Below, in pieces: positions 11,431 to 23,000 of a DNA stretch of 64,000 nucleotides. Both the position numbers and the translations under genes were made by a program. The notes under the pieces were generated by a model that saw only the letters and a program-made list of their open reading frames with translations, did not search any database and was not told where the DNA came from. Each line of letters begins with the position of its first letter. The first letter of the stretch is position 1. Source of the DNA: Dysidea avara (lineage: Eukaryota; Porifera; Demospongiae; Dictyoceratida; Dysideidae); contig NC_089280.1 of assembly GCF_963678975.1 (NCBI RefSeq), forward strand, positions 15,079,280 through 15,143,279, read 5' to 3'.

Positions 11431-12383
11431 AAAACCAGAATTAGTATAGTGTAAAGGCCTGTGGTGCTCCCTAAGAAAATTTTTGAAAAATTCTGAGATT
11501 CTGATATTAGCTGAGCTCAACACTGAATGCTAATACCAAGCTAGAAAGAATTAGTAAATGTTAAAAAATTCAATGCTGGAAGTGTGAATGCTACTGAGCT
11601 GGTAGAGGATCTATACCCTAATAATGCATGTGCAAATAATTCATATGGTGAGATTGTGGCGTCTGGATATTGCAAGTCCTTAACCCTTGAATAATGATTA
11701 TTCTGAGTCCTCATCAAGCTACCGTAGTAATATTTTGAAAAATTGACATTTTGAGTTTGGTGCTAATTTTGGCTGAAATTAAGTTGATGAAAAGGTTCAA
11801 ATATTACCAAGCTACAAAACAGAATGAGCCTGCACACAAGCATCACAAAATATTAACATATAGATAATCCTGGAATGTGGTGTACAGCTGCATGATTTTC
11901 ATCTCCAGAGAATACACTAGGGTGCGGATAGAGTCAATAACTAAATTTGGAACAGGTGTTTTAGTTGTTTACAATGACAAACAGTGTTTTATAATTACGC
12001 TACTCTTGACGGTTTTATTAGAGTAAATGACTGTTCTATTAAAGTATCTTAAATTCTAAAGGAAGAGGGTGCTCTAACCCCCTTGTACCGTATGCCTATA
12101 TGGGTAACAGTTAGCTAGAGATAGATTTAACATTATTATAAAGTCAAAAACTGCACCACAAATGTTTGAATTATGTCTAAAGTGTCTAGCTATGTTCAAT
12201 GAGCAACACTATCTGCCCCTGTGTAATAACACTCTTGCATGCACAAAGCAAAATCAAAAGGTGGAAAAAATATGAAAAAGTTGTATAACAAAAAAAATTG
12301 ATCAGTATAAATATTATGCTTGCCTATCTTGCAATTTGTCCAAGCTTTAGTTAGCTATGCATGTCACAGCAGCAAATTTATAC

Positions 12384-15269
12384 CTAAAATCCATCTAAAT
12401 CCTTTGTTTTTCTTTCTTGAGACTCAGTCCAAGCTTTAGCTATAGTTCTCTTCATTTCATCATCACCTTCATTGTACATCTTTTTCATCATATCCATTAT
12501 GCCCTCACCAGGATCCTTGCCTGAATCATACTTTGGAGCACTATCCCTAGTAAACAATGTCATTTGTGTGAGTGATTGTTGATGGTGTGATTGTAGACAT
12601 GCAACTGGCTACATGGTTTCAATACATAATTCATGTATGCATGTGCATGCTTGTACTTCACACACAATCACTAACACCCAAAGTTTGATATTCTGTGTCC
12701 AACTGTGACCACCTTGTACATGTGAGAGTTTTTCTGATAAAGGTGTGTAAAAATCCAAAGCAACTGTGATATGTATCGCTCACATGTCATTGTGCTTGCA
12801 CAACACTAGCAAAGTTACGATTGTGGTTTTGAGTTACTTTTGTACACTACTACTATTGGGACAGTTACTTACTACGTTACATGAATTACTTAGGACTAAA
12901 CTGTAAGTTACTAACTAGGGGCGGATCCAAGGGGGTTCAAAGGGTTCCATGGAACCTCCCTTTTGGAAGAGCCTTAGAATTACTTGATAAGCTGTTGACA
13001 AGCTTTTCTTAACTCACTGTCTGTAATAGTGCATGTACCTAGCAACCTCACACGCATTGAATGTGATCTTACAATACAGTTTTTGACTGGTAATTTCTAC
13101 TTACACATTAAATAAATTCACACAACTAACTTAGAGTCTTTCATCTTTTTCTCATGTACAGTGAGGTGGCTCCAGTTGTCTTGGCTCTTCTTGAACAAAC
13201 TCAGGACAACTGAATTACCTTTCACCTGTACAAAATTCAAATATGGTAAGGTAGTAGTACTGCATAGATTTGCTGCTTTCATGTTAAAAATATCAACCAG
13301 AAACTAGCCCCACAACACCTTAATAGTTCCTTGGCTTGGTCACTGGGTAGGAACCAATTTACTCAGTTTAAAGTACAAATGTGTAACACGTACAGTAAAC
13401 ACACAATATATAAGTGGTTCTGGGCATATGGTTATGTGCTAGTCAGTGCCCATAAATGCAAAAATCTGTGCAAATAAATGTATGTATTTACCTTTACAGT
13501 ACTCTTATCAGGAACAATGGGCTTCAACAGACTGTTTATTTCTAATGAATAGCACTTATCCTTTACATTAAGAACTTGTAATTCAAATGACCTGAAAATG
13601 AAATTGCATAGTTCTACATCCACATTAGGTATGTAGCTCACTTTTCAGTAAAGTTAGCTTTTACATTTTCTTCTTTCAGCTCATCCACACTTGATATACT
13701 GCTAACATAAATTTTTACATACTTTGATGACTGATCCCACCCTAAAACAAACATAATATGTAAGACTCCCTATGAGTTACAGTAATGTTAGTGGCATGGA
13801 CCACTCCACAATTATTAACTCGTGAATTAACATATCACTGCACATATCTATATACATGCTGTCAACAAGTTTAAATTGCTGTATTCTTTTTGAACAACAT
13901 AGCCGTATACTTCTCAACCAATACCAAGTACAGCTTCCTCAATTTTGTTCTACCAGAATGCCTAGACCAACCAAACAGCCCAACTACTATAAAGAAAAGG
14001 TGCAGTATACAAAAAAAAAAAAGTGAATCAAAGGTGTAGGCCAAAAATGGATGTTGATGTCAATTAACATATGGATGTTAATGTCAATTTTAATAATGCT
14101 TTCAAAGCTAGCCAGAGTTTACTGGCATGATATCATGTAACTTTCGCTGAGTACAGTTCAACTCTCTAGCTACAGAAATACATTGAAAAAATTAAACATG
14201 CATAGCAGCATGCAATCAAGACTAACTTATGGCAACAAGATGGAAGATAGTCTATCCATCATAACAATGGCATACACTAGCTCAAACCACAGTTGTTAAA
14301 TACAAATGTATGTTTAATACACATCATACAATACAGTAATGCCAGAGGAGGTCGGAAATGCACATAAGTGCTACTTAAAACTATTTCGTTAATTGCACAG
14401 TTTGACTAGAGTTTCACATGAGCCTCAGTAGTCGCAATACAAAACAAACTAGCAAACGGTGGGGGATGGCAGGGGGTTGTTAGATATTCGGATTGTGTTT
14501 CGTGTCAGCATTACGGTGATGCATTTTGTTTCGTGAAAGCACTTGGTTTTCTAGGTGAAATCTATAAAACAATTTTTCACGCATAACATTCTAACACTAG
14601 CCTGGTAACCATACTTTAGCCTAGCGACGATGCCATGCACACTTTAGGCCTCTTCCCAGAAAAACAACCATTTGCATAATTCATTTTAATGGCGCTAAAT
14701 CGTTTCCTTCCTCCTCTGCAGTAGTGCCATATAGCCAACATTTCAAGAAATCTTTTTGCTGATTTCAAGGTTTTGAGGGTTAACAGTGAAATTTTTATCC
14801 TTGAAATATTTAGATTTCCATATAACACTTGTTTTAATATAAGCGTTCCTGTGGCATTGCTAGCCTATACATGTAAAAAAAAGAAACCAAGTTTTGGGGC
14901 TTGCAAATTCACACAGGTTGATGTTATGGTATATACAAGTATACTATGAGGGAACTAACCAAATATCAACCAACAAGTCAGTATTGCATGTAGACATAGA
15001 TTGGTACAGGTACTCGCTAGTACACTACATTGGACACACGCACACACAATCAAGTTGCAAACAGTTGTCTTACCATAAGAGTTGATAGGAGCAAAATACA
15101 CCGATGGTTTATCAGACTTTGGCTTAGCCTTTACTGCTTGTACTGTAGAAGACTGTGCAGAACTTCTAGTAGCATCTTTCTTACACTTGTCCAAAGCACT
15201 CTGAAGCAATTCAACAACTTTGGGGTGCTGCGCTTGACTCAAAAATTTCTCTAACTCTGAAGAGTATGC
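12384..15269 (-). CDS. CACYBP: Calcyclin-binding protein / Siah-interacting protein
   Basis: Adaptor that links Siah-1-type E3 ligase to Skp1 for beta-catenin turnover and binds S100 proteins; cytosolic. Exons (minus): 15269-15074, 13741-13642, 13591-13492, 13225-13131, 12546-12384; all junctions are GT-AG and in phase. The N-terminal part (AYSSELEKFLSQAQ...) is the helical dimerisation region. The middle exons give the CS domain (GWDQSSKYVKIYV, then SFELQVLNVKDKCYS and LLKPIVPDKSTVK). The last exon is the SGS domain (DPGEGIMDMMKKMYNEGDD, ending KDLDGF). The first coding exon was not located. Exon 2 opens in phase 0 with GCA, so an upstream exon ending in ATG would give MAYSSEL..., a 218-residue protein against 228 in human. 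A partial repeat lies in the 12547-13130 intron. Confidence 0.93.
12905..13010. repeat. GGCGGATCCAAGG repeat fragment inside a CACYBP intron
   Basis: The segment beginning GGGGCGGATCCAAGGGGG has the same G-rich start as the repeat at 11197 and 34171. Only one end is visible, so the boundaries are approximate. Confidence 0.35.
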
Positions 15270-15319
15270 CTGTATTGAAGAAAACTCAGATAGACCTTTA
15301 ACGTTAAAAAAATTACTTT

Positions 15320-15490
15320 AGGGTAAAAACTAGCAAGGTAAGATTATATGAATGTACAACATAGCTCTGTGGGAAAATCCCTGTCATAGTAATTATTTGT
15401 TCGATGTCAAAGTAATTATTCCCACAGGGCTTTGTTGTACTATCATCATTCATATAATCTTGTCTCACCAGCTTTTATTCTACTTCACTT
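15320..15490. repeat. Foldback element upstream of CACYBP
   Basis: The left arm contains AAGATTATATGAATG, TACAACATAGC and CTGTGGGAA; the right arm has the reverse complements (TTCCCACAGGGC, TTGTTGTACTA, CATTCATATAATCTT). About 170 bp, no ORF. It could form a hairpin if transcribed. Confidence 0.55.
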
Positions 15491-15724
15491 TAAACCAACA
15501 TTTTTTTTTTTTACTACACGTAGTTTGCTAAGTTATTTTTGTTATAGGATATGCACATGTGACTGCTTTATTAAAATAGGTACAAGGTCGATTAAGAAAT
15601 AAAAAGTAGCAACAAGGGACACCTGAAGATATATTAGTGGAAATCTAATTGTTACTTCAGTATAAAGCAATCTATTGGAAGCATTTCAGGTCATACTGAA
15701 GGCATTTTTTATCTTGGTTATACC

Positions 15725-16250
15725 AAGTAGGGCTGCTAGTATCGGTATCGGTCTGTTTTCATGAAGTATCGGAATCGGCCATTATATTGTTGCAGATACC
15801 AATTCTTATCATCAGTCACGTGCAAGAATAAATAATGTTCGTTTGTACTTGCTTATTTTACTAGCATAGTGGATGCCTAAAAGCATCAAGTGTAACACTA
15901 ATAACTACCAGCAAAATTTCTGATCTATGCTGAAACCTACGTGTGAAAACACTTTACTGAGAAAAAGATCGATATACTCTAATAGAACAGTCAATAACTC
16001 TAATAGAGCAATCGGGTATGCCATTTGACTGTGCGTAATTATACAATCCTTACAGCGCTACCATCACAGGCGGTGGAGACAGGGGGGATGGCCCCCCACT
16101 TTTATGGAACACTGTTTGCAAGAAAAGATCGAAATACTCTAATAGAACAGTAAGGATCTGGATACTCTAATAGAACAGTCACAGTATTCAGAGCAGTGTA
16201 GCAAGTTACTTACTGTAGCTATGTTACGTATGTGTAAGGAGATATAATTG
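15725..16250. other. Repeat fragments and paired 18-bp motifs
   Basis: Contains a GGGCTGCTAGTATCGGTATCGG stretch like the interior of the 3341-3743 MITE, and four copies of the ACTCTAATAGAACAGTCA motif as two direct pairs (15974-15993 with 15997-16013; 16134-16151 with 16161-16181). The two pairs flank a G-rich block (GGGGGGATGGCCCCCC near 16081). No gene seen. Confidence 0.5.
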
Positions 16251-16702
16251 GTGGAGAGCAGCTATTGTCAGCAGGCTGTGACCTTTTTTTTTTTTTTTGA
16301 TCTTCAACTTACAGCTGGCCTGGCCCCCTCACTCTTTGGCCTGCTCCACCGCCCCTGGCTACCATATATACTGTATGATATTGAACATGGTTACTTAGAG
16401 TACCTGAGTAGGCCTCAGTCAACTGGACCACACACTACATTTAGGGACGTGGTCGTAGAATTCCTCCTCACTACCTGTTTCTTCTCAAGGTGACAGGAAA
16501 CAATGTGCATGTTGGCCTAATATAATTAGCATAGCACCCATGTTAATGTTCCTGACATGCAAAATACATTAAATACGACAAATTATAAACTCCACAGCCT
16601 TCATGGTGTCTTTTATTAATGTCAGATACATGATGTGAGCTGATATATATTGTTAACAGTTTGTATTTATGTTGAAAATTCTATTTAAAGTCTCAGATAG
16701 TC

Positions 16703-17196
16703 TCGTTCCCAAACCGCTTTTTCTCGGCACAACGCTTATCGATTAGAATGGACAGATTTCATAATGAAAAATTCAACCATTGCCCCTAGCAACCTAAATT
16801 TTACATTATTTGTTATGACCTATATATACTATCCATTTAAAACTTGGAGAGATTATTGGTGACATTCACACCTACAAATTAAGTAAAATTGATATATGTA
16901 CTTTTGAATTTTTGCATACGTTGAAATGCCTCATTTTTGAAGGGGCAACTGTAGCCCTCTTACATAGATATGTATGGGAAAACCACAAATTTCAAAATGT
17001 CATATCTTATCCTTTCAAAACTTGGAGAAGTTACTCTAGACACCTAGGGAAATTCAGGTTGCTAGGGGCAACGGTTATTTCTGTGCTATAAAGCAGAATT
17101 TGTCTATTATAAGCGCCTGCTCGAAAAAGGCGCTTATAACTCTAATCGATAAGCGCCGTGCCGAGAAAAAGCGATCTGGCCACACGAGACTACCGT
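16703..17196. mobile_element. Nested inverted-repeat elements (outer copy)
   Basis: The outer arms pair AGTCTCGT...CGCTTTTTCTCGGCAC...CGCTTATCGATTAGA (left) with the same words in reverse complement at about 17130-17196. Between them lies a second copy of the CCCCTAGCAACCT MITE (16747-17108). The nesting implies the outer element inserted first. No clear target duplication for the outer element. Confidence 0.6.
16747..17108. mobile_element. MITE family with CCCCTAGCAACCT ends, copy 2
   Basis: Same terminal arms as 8078-8529 (GGACAGATTTCATAAT, CCATTGCCCCTAGCAACCT; right end AGGTTGCTAGGGGCAACGG and AATTTGTCTATT). The interior is inverted with respect to copy 1: the CAACTGTAGCCC block reads in the other direction. 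Shorter than copy 1 by about 90 bp. Confidence 0.7.
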
Positions 17197-18721
17197 ATGC
17201 TTTCTGCTTACATTGTTTTTACCCTCACTACCACATTGTATGCATTACTTCCATGTATGCAACAAATGCACATCGTCTCCTCTGTCTCCTTGTGTGGCTT
17301 CACATTGAAACATAACCTATTTACCCCACTTACTTCATCTGAGCTCATCTCGATGACTTCTAGTAAAATGTACAATACAATGGAAAGTGAACGGCTGATT
17401 TATAGACTGCTTTCGCAGGCCACGATTTCAGATACTCTCAACCAATGAGGTAATTATACCTAATTAGAGCCCAGCTAGCCCACGTGTTGCATTAGAAGAA
17501 CGTAATGGATGGTACACCAATCAGCTAAGTAGGCTGCGATGGTATAGGTGACATTTCTGAGCAAATCACTTAATGTATGTTGGGTACTTATAAAAAGATG
17601 GGAAGGGACAATTTATAGACAGTGGGCTCATATGCCGTATTTATGATCTATGGTGGACTGTACTGTTGTACTGCTGGACTGATGTTTTTTATCATGCGCA
17701 ATGCACTAGGTTGTGCATGTTGGTTGCAACTGAGAGTTCTATTTTTGCAAGGTGTGACAAGGGGTCAATATTAATATTCTGTACTCCAATCTTTATAAGT
17801 CCTTGGTCAATGAAAGTGGAAGTCAAACTAGAAAACATAGTTTGAAAAGTGTGTATACTTACCACGCTTGATACTTTTAAAATAACAACATGAATGTTAA
17901 TTACTAGAATTTGGAGTCGAGGGTTATTTTTTGGACTACTTTGACTGAGGGTGAAGATCAGAGTGCCATCCCCTTGCATGCATGACCTGTTCCAAAGTTG
18001 AATGCTTTACCACGTAATAGATATGTGCATTATTTTGATGTCTATGCATGTTCAGTAATGCTAGAATAGCAAAGAGGTATGCCAGGTAGATTTGCACTAA
18101 AACAGTATATGTTAGCTATGAGTAGTGAGCTATATTATGTGCTGCATGTATAATAGTACCACTGCATTGAATTTGCTTAGAATTATAATATGCTCTGGCC
18201 ATTCAAAGACGATATATACTGGGGAATGGTTTATCATGGCTATGATGTCCAGCCAGTTCAAATGTGATACAAGTTAATTTGTTTATTAAGCTTGAGATTT
18301 AATTTTAAAGTGTTATAGGCGGAATAGGCTTACTGAAAATGAGTGTTTATAGTGATACGTAGATGTGTCTGCATGTCAGCCACTGAGCATGCAGACCAGG
18401 AACAAGATTGCTACATAACAAAAGGCTAGTAACTACATATAAACTTACTCAGTGGGCCTCAGTGTTAAACATCCTAGGAATGTAGAAAATTAGTTATTTA
18501 AGCCACAATCATTTGTATACTATGGCAGCACAAATTGTACGTATAGGAAATTTTGACGAAAAAAAATTGAGTTGGTTACTTTCATCATCAAACGTCAATA
18601 TAACCACCTCAAAAGTCGTTTTAGATCTGTGATTGCTTGCTTTTCACCAAATTTTAATTTATCAAAGCTAATTAATTTTCCTTTTCTCTGTTGTACAGTA
18701 ATTCTAGTATAGCATATACGT
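17197..18721. other. No gene recognised
   Basis: About 1.5 kb of AT-rich sequence between repeats. A 95-codon minus-strand ORF at 17692-17979 has no recognisable content and no clear splice context. Confidence 0.4.
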
Positions 18722-19449
18722 TAGAGTTACAACAAAACAGTATGTAGACGTATCGATATATTGCCTCTGGTGTATCATGATACAGCGATATATCGCATGA
18801 TACAAAGTGGAGCCTTAACAATGGTCTATGTCATTTTATAAGGGAAATAAGTACGCTAATTTTTTCTTTGAGAAGCATTACATACGTACTATTTAGTTTA
18901 ACCACAATGCAGAGGAGGTATGACACGCACTCGTGAGCACATATGTTTTGTACAGAGAAGCTATTTCGTGAGGTTATTGATGTAAAATATTTGCCGATCG
19001 AATCCTTTTCTGATGCTTAATTCAACTGTGCAGTCAACCCCATTCAACCCCAATGGTTTGGTTTCAGCCAATTGGAGACGTCATCACGTGATGAATAACT
19101 TACCAAAATGAACTAAAGCCAAGCAGCAAATTTAGAGGAGGAAACTATTGTAATTCATCTGCACGAGTGTCTAAGTAGCGTAGCAGACTGTCAAAACTCG
19201 TCTATGCATAAATTTCCATGATTTTACCATTTAAAGAATGTAATTACCGTGAATTATTTTCAATAGCACTTAATTTGTGTTGTACCTCCTCTGACCACAA
19301 TGTGCAACATTTTGATTGTCAGCCATGTTTACAAGCCACGATATATCACGATACACGATATTTCAATACGGTTTGACTGTGTATCAACACAGCGATATTG
19401 TATTAAAACGATACGATACGCGATATATCAATGTATTGTTGCATCTCTA
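18722..19449. mobile_element. hAT-like MITE, about 0.73 kb
   Basis: The ends TAGAGTTACAACAA (left) and TTGTTGCATCTCTA (right) are imperfect inverted repeats. Flanks ATATACGT (18714-18721) and ATATATGT (19450-19457) match 7 of 8, consistent with an ageing 8-bp hAT target duplication. The interior near each end is rich in CGATATATC words. No transposase ORF. Confidence 0.65.
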
Positions 19450-19499
19450 ATATATGTACATTCGTTGTGGCTGTACGTGCACCCACGATTGTTACTACT

Positions 19500-19670
19500 G
19501 CAGTGAAACCTGTGTATTAAAGACACCTCAGGACCAACCGAAGTGTCCTCATTATCAAGGTGTTCATACTTTTCAGGTCAGCTTACATGGTACTAGGAAC
19601 CATTACTAAGTGTTCAGATTGCACAGGTGTCCTCACTTTCAAGTGTCCTGATTTAACAGGTTCCACTGTA
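19500..19670. mobile_element. Short MITE with CAGTGAAACC ends, copy 1
   Basis: Begins CAGTGAAACCTGTG and ends AACAGGTTCCACTGTA; internal words GTGTCC/TCAAG are repeated. Further copies lie in the clathrin light chain intron (53345-53780 and 53956-54105), where one end reads TACAGTGAAACC, suggesting a TA target as for mariner-like elements. Confidence 0.55.
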
Positions 19671-20088
19671 TATATGTATACAAGAAACAGGGTTAGTTAT
19701 CTTTTAGGTGTGCACACCCCAAGTGGTATACATCACTTTACTACGATTTACCCTCCAGCTTCAAGTGTATATATACATCAGCAAATTCCTTGAAGCCATG
19801 ATATATACTGTCTTTAGGGATAAGTCAAACTCACTTTCAAGTGAATATAAGTGGACAAATTAAAGTATAACAAACAATATACCTAGTGTGTAATGTAGGA
19901 AGTGAAAAGTGCCAGCCCAGCCCAGAGGTCCAATACTGTTTGTACCTAACTGATAAAGATGTACATTGTAGTCAGAGGGAGCATTTTCTTCTTGTTTCCT
20001 GCTTACGGAGGAAAAAGGCACTCTGCATGACTATACTAAGATGTTCGTACAGTGTGATATATATATATATATATATATATTCCTCTAG

Positions 20089-23000
20089 GGCAAACCTTGT
20101 ACGTGTGCGGCTACAATTAGATGCATTAGCATCCTCTGTAAGTCCTGCAAGAAAGTGCTGGCTTCTAGTTGACACATCCGAATCACATGTGATAGCTGAT
20201 CTCATGCATATTATTTCACGAAGATTCCAGTTAACAACTAATTGCAGTTTGTACTTGGATGATTACTGGCTGCCACCAGGAGAAAGCACTTTAATTCTGA
20301 AGGATGGAGATATTGTGAAGTAAGGATGTGCACTTGTTCTGGTTTCACTTGCATTTACTTGTTGCACAAAAAGTCTTGTGTATAGTATCAAGAATAAATA
20401 ATGGAAGTATGTACTGATATAATACTGCCAATCTGTTATAAAAGAAAGGTGAGGCTTTTTTGTTGGGCAAGAATGTCCAAACCATCATGATCCCTAATGT
20501 GTGCTTATATATCGTATGATATAGTAACAAAGCTTTAGTGTGGGTTGCTAATGTGAGTGGAAAATTAAGGCTGTGTTGTTGCCAGAGTCAAAAGTCCCAG
20601 CTAGTGTCTGTAACTAATCTCTATAGCCTTGACAATAGTGAAATGGTAAACAGTTTGTACTCCAGTATTTTTTCCATAGTTTCACAAACCTTGGAAACAA
20701 ACTTACAGCAAAAATATGCTTTCATTTGTTACAATATGGTAGAGTACAGGGTTTTAGCAATACAGGATAAGGCATAGTATAGATTCTTGTGTTGAACATT
20801 GCTGGCATTTGTCTGCAGTGTTTTCAACTTACAAATTATCCTGCCTGCAGTGTTTGAAAGACTTGGAAAGGTTGAATCTCTTGCAGTGTCTCTGACATAG
20901 TTGTTGCAATACCATTTGTGTGCCCCGGTCAGGACCTTGGTAGTAATCACAGGCATTGACGCAGGTGGTTTGCAGTTATATGGAAATCAGCCTCAATATT
21001 GTTGAAGAGTTTAGGTACGTGCTGACTATGGGTGCATATAGTGCCTGCAGGCATTACCATATAGTGGGAAGTTTTTGAAAGGTCGGAAAAAGTGCTTGAT
21101 TGGAAGTTCGAAAAAATATTTTCGAAACAGTTCCTCTTTACTACGCCACACCATAGATAATTAACTAGAAAGGTTCGCGGAAAAAGTTAACAATGGTTGC
21201 GTTGATGTTGTACGTACATAGCTAGCTACGTAGAATTTGCTGCTTTGATTGTTTAGTATAGATAATAACAATAATAATATTGATAAAGGTCCATTTGGCT
21301 TTGGTAGAATTGCGTCTATCTACGTACCCTATACTCTACCTTCGTAGCTTGGACAATGTTAATCCAGTGGCCTGCGGATTGAGCCATGAGTACTTGGTGT
21401 TTTATAGCAAACTGATAAGTAGAAAACATGCATGCATGCACTTGAACTTCGTTTATGACTATATTGTCACTTCAAAGATGTAGTATTGCTAGCTATAGGT
21501 ATTTCTTTCTGAAAAAATATTTTCAAAAAAAAATTATTTAAAAAAATTTAACCTTTTGAAAATTTCCACTATACGGTAAGCCATGGAAAGAAGATCTCTG
21601 ATAGAACAGTCAGTATGAATAATGAAATTCTACAGTCAAAGCCATTTAACATTTTCTCATGCTAACATACTGACTGTTCTCATGCTAACATACCAATATA
21701 CATTGTGTAATAACACAATGTATATTAGTTGGGAGTTACAGTGTTTTACACCAAGCCATAACTTAAAGAAGGTGAATTATATTATATCTCTTGACTCTTG
21801 CTAGTAGTTAGTGGCCATAAAAGCTATAGTCTTGTATGCAATCAAATGGTAGAAAGATGTTTGTAAGTTTGTAATTGACCAACTAATGCAGTAACTGTAA
21901 TTACAGTGGAAAGTCAGTTATCCAAACTAATACTGTCTACTGTCTCAGCAAAACCCACGAGTTCCAATTTTTTAAAAGAAAATTTCCCTGCTATCTCTAG
22001 TGTCCGGACCACCAAAGTTTCAGCCTATTGTGTTGAGTAGTTTGACAGTATAGGAAGAACAAGGAAATCAATTTGTACAGCAACTATACTGAAAATACAA
22101 GCGCTTACATTTGCAGCCATGATTTCTGTTTGCATTGGTTTACAGAGTTGGGATTTGGCTTAAAAGGTTTACCATGGGTTAGTAAATCAACCAAGGTATA
22201 GTGTTAGCTCTGTAGTCACTGTACATATACGTATGAAGGCAGTTTTATTGAAGAAATATTGATGATCTTTTATACGTCTGCTACACCATAAACAAACAGA
22301 TGTGACATGCATACCATTTGGGTTCAAAATCTCCATGAGCAGGTATATAGTTTTAATCAATTTGAATTTGAGTCTTGCTTCTTTGAGTAATGGTTCAATT
22401 AAAACTTGCATGCATAATTATACGATTTTTAATTTTTTTTTTTAAATTCGTTTTTCTCAAAACTTATATGTTTGTGAGTGCTAGGTGAATTTTTGCTGAG
22501 ATGGTTGCATATGGTGAAAGTGTAGGTGTAGCTGAGTTAATAATATGTGTTTAATCAATAATCACCACCTGCCTGCCTGCATATTTTGCTATACCTAGGA
22601 ATGGGCATAGTATTGTGTGTGAGTTTTATATTATGTATAAGTTCTATGTATTTCCAGAGTTTCTGCCACCTCAAGAGTTGATAACCTTAATTATGATGAT
22701 GCCACAGCTAGTACTGCTAGAGCTAGCAAACAATCCAACACATACAACAGTAGTAGTAGCAGTAGTAGTAATAATGATGATGAAGAAGTTGGTGAGGTTA
22801 CTGCTGCTGATGTGACACAAGGTACAGTAAGTGTGCATGTTTGTATACTAATATGCATTCTCTAGCCACTAGTAGCCGCTAGCAAAACCCACGATATGTA
22901 TAGTAGGTTTGGGCATTCTTACCCAAGAATATATATCACCCAAAATCCAGCCTCACTATACAGTTTGGCTGTATTGGTTAGGTATATAAATGTCTTCAGA

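Larger units (their letters stand above)
9653..12383. other. Long non-coding stretch between repeats and CACYBP
   Basis: I see no gene. It holds the ACAGGCCTGT palindrome cluster (10208-11071), a short GC-rich patch with GGGCGGG and TGACGT words (about 10545-10600), a GGTGGATCCAGGA repeat end (11197-11430) and copies of the 18-bp motif (12007-12048). The ORF-like stretch at 11172-11426 on the minus strand is the repeat itself. Confidence 0.55.

Noticed and set aside
14616-14828. 70-codon minus-strand ORF in a CACYBP intron
   Set aside because: Resembles repeat sequence seen elsewhere (GAAATATTTAGATTTCC-type words as near 34.39 kb) and lacks splice logic.
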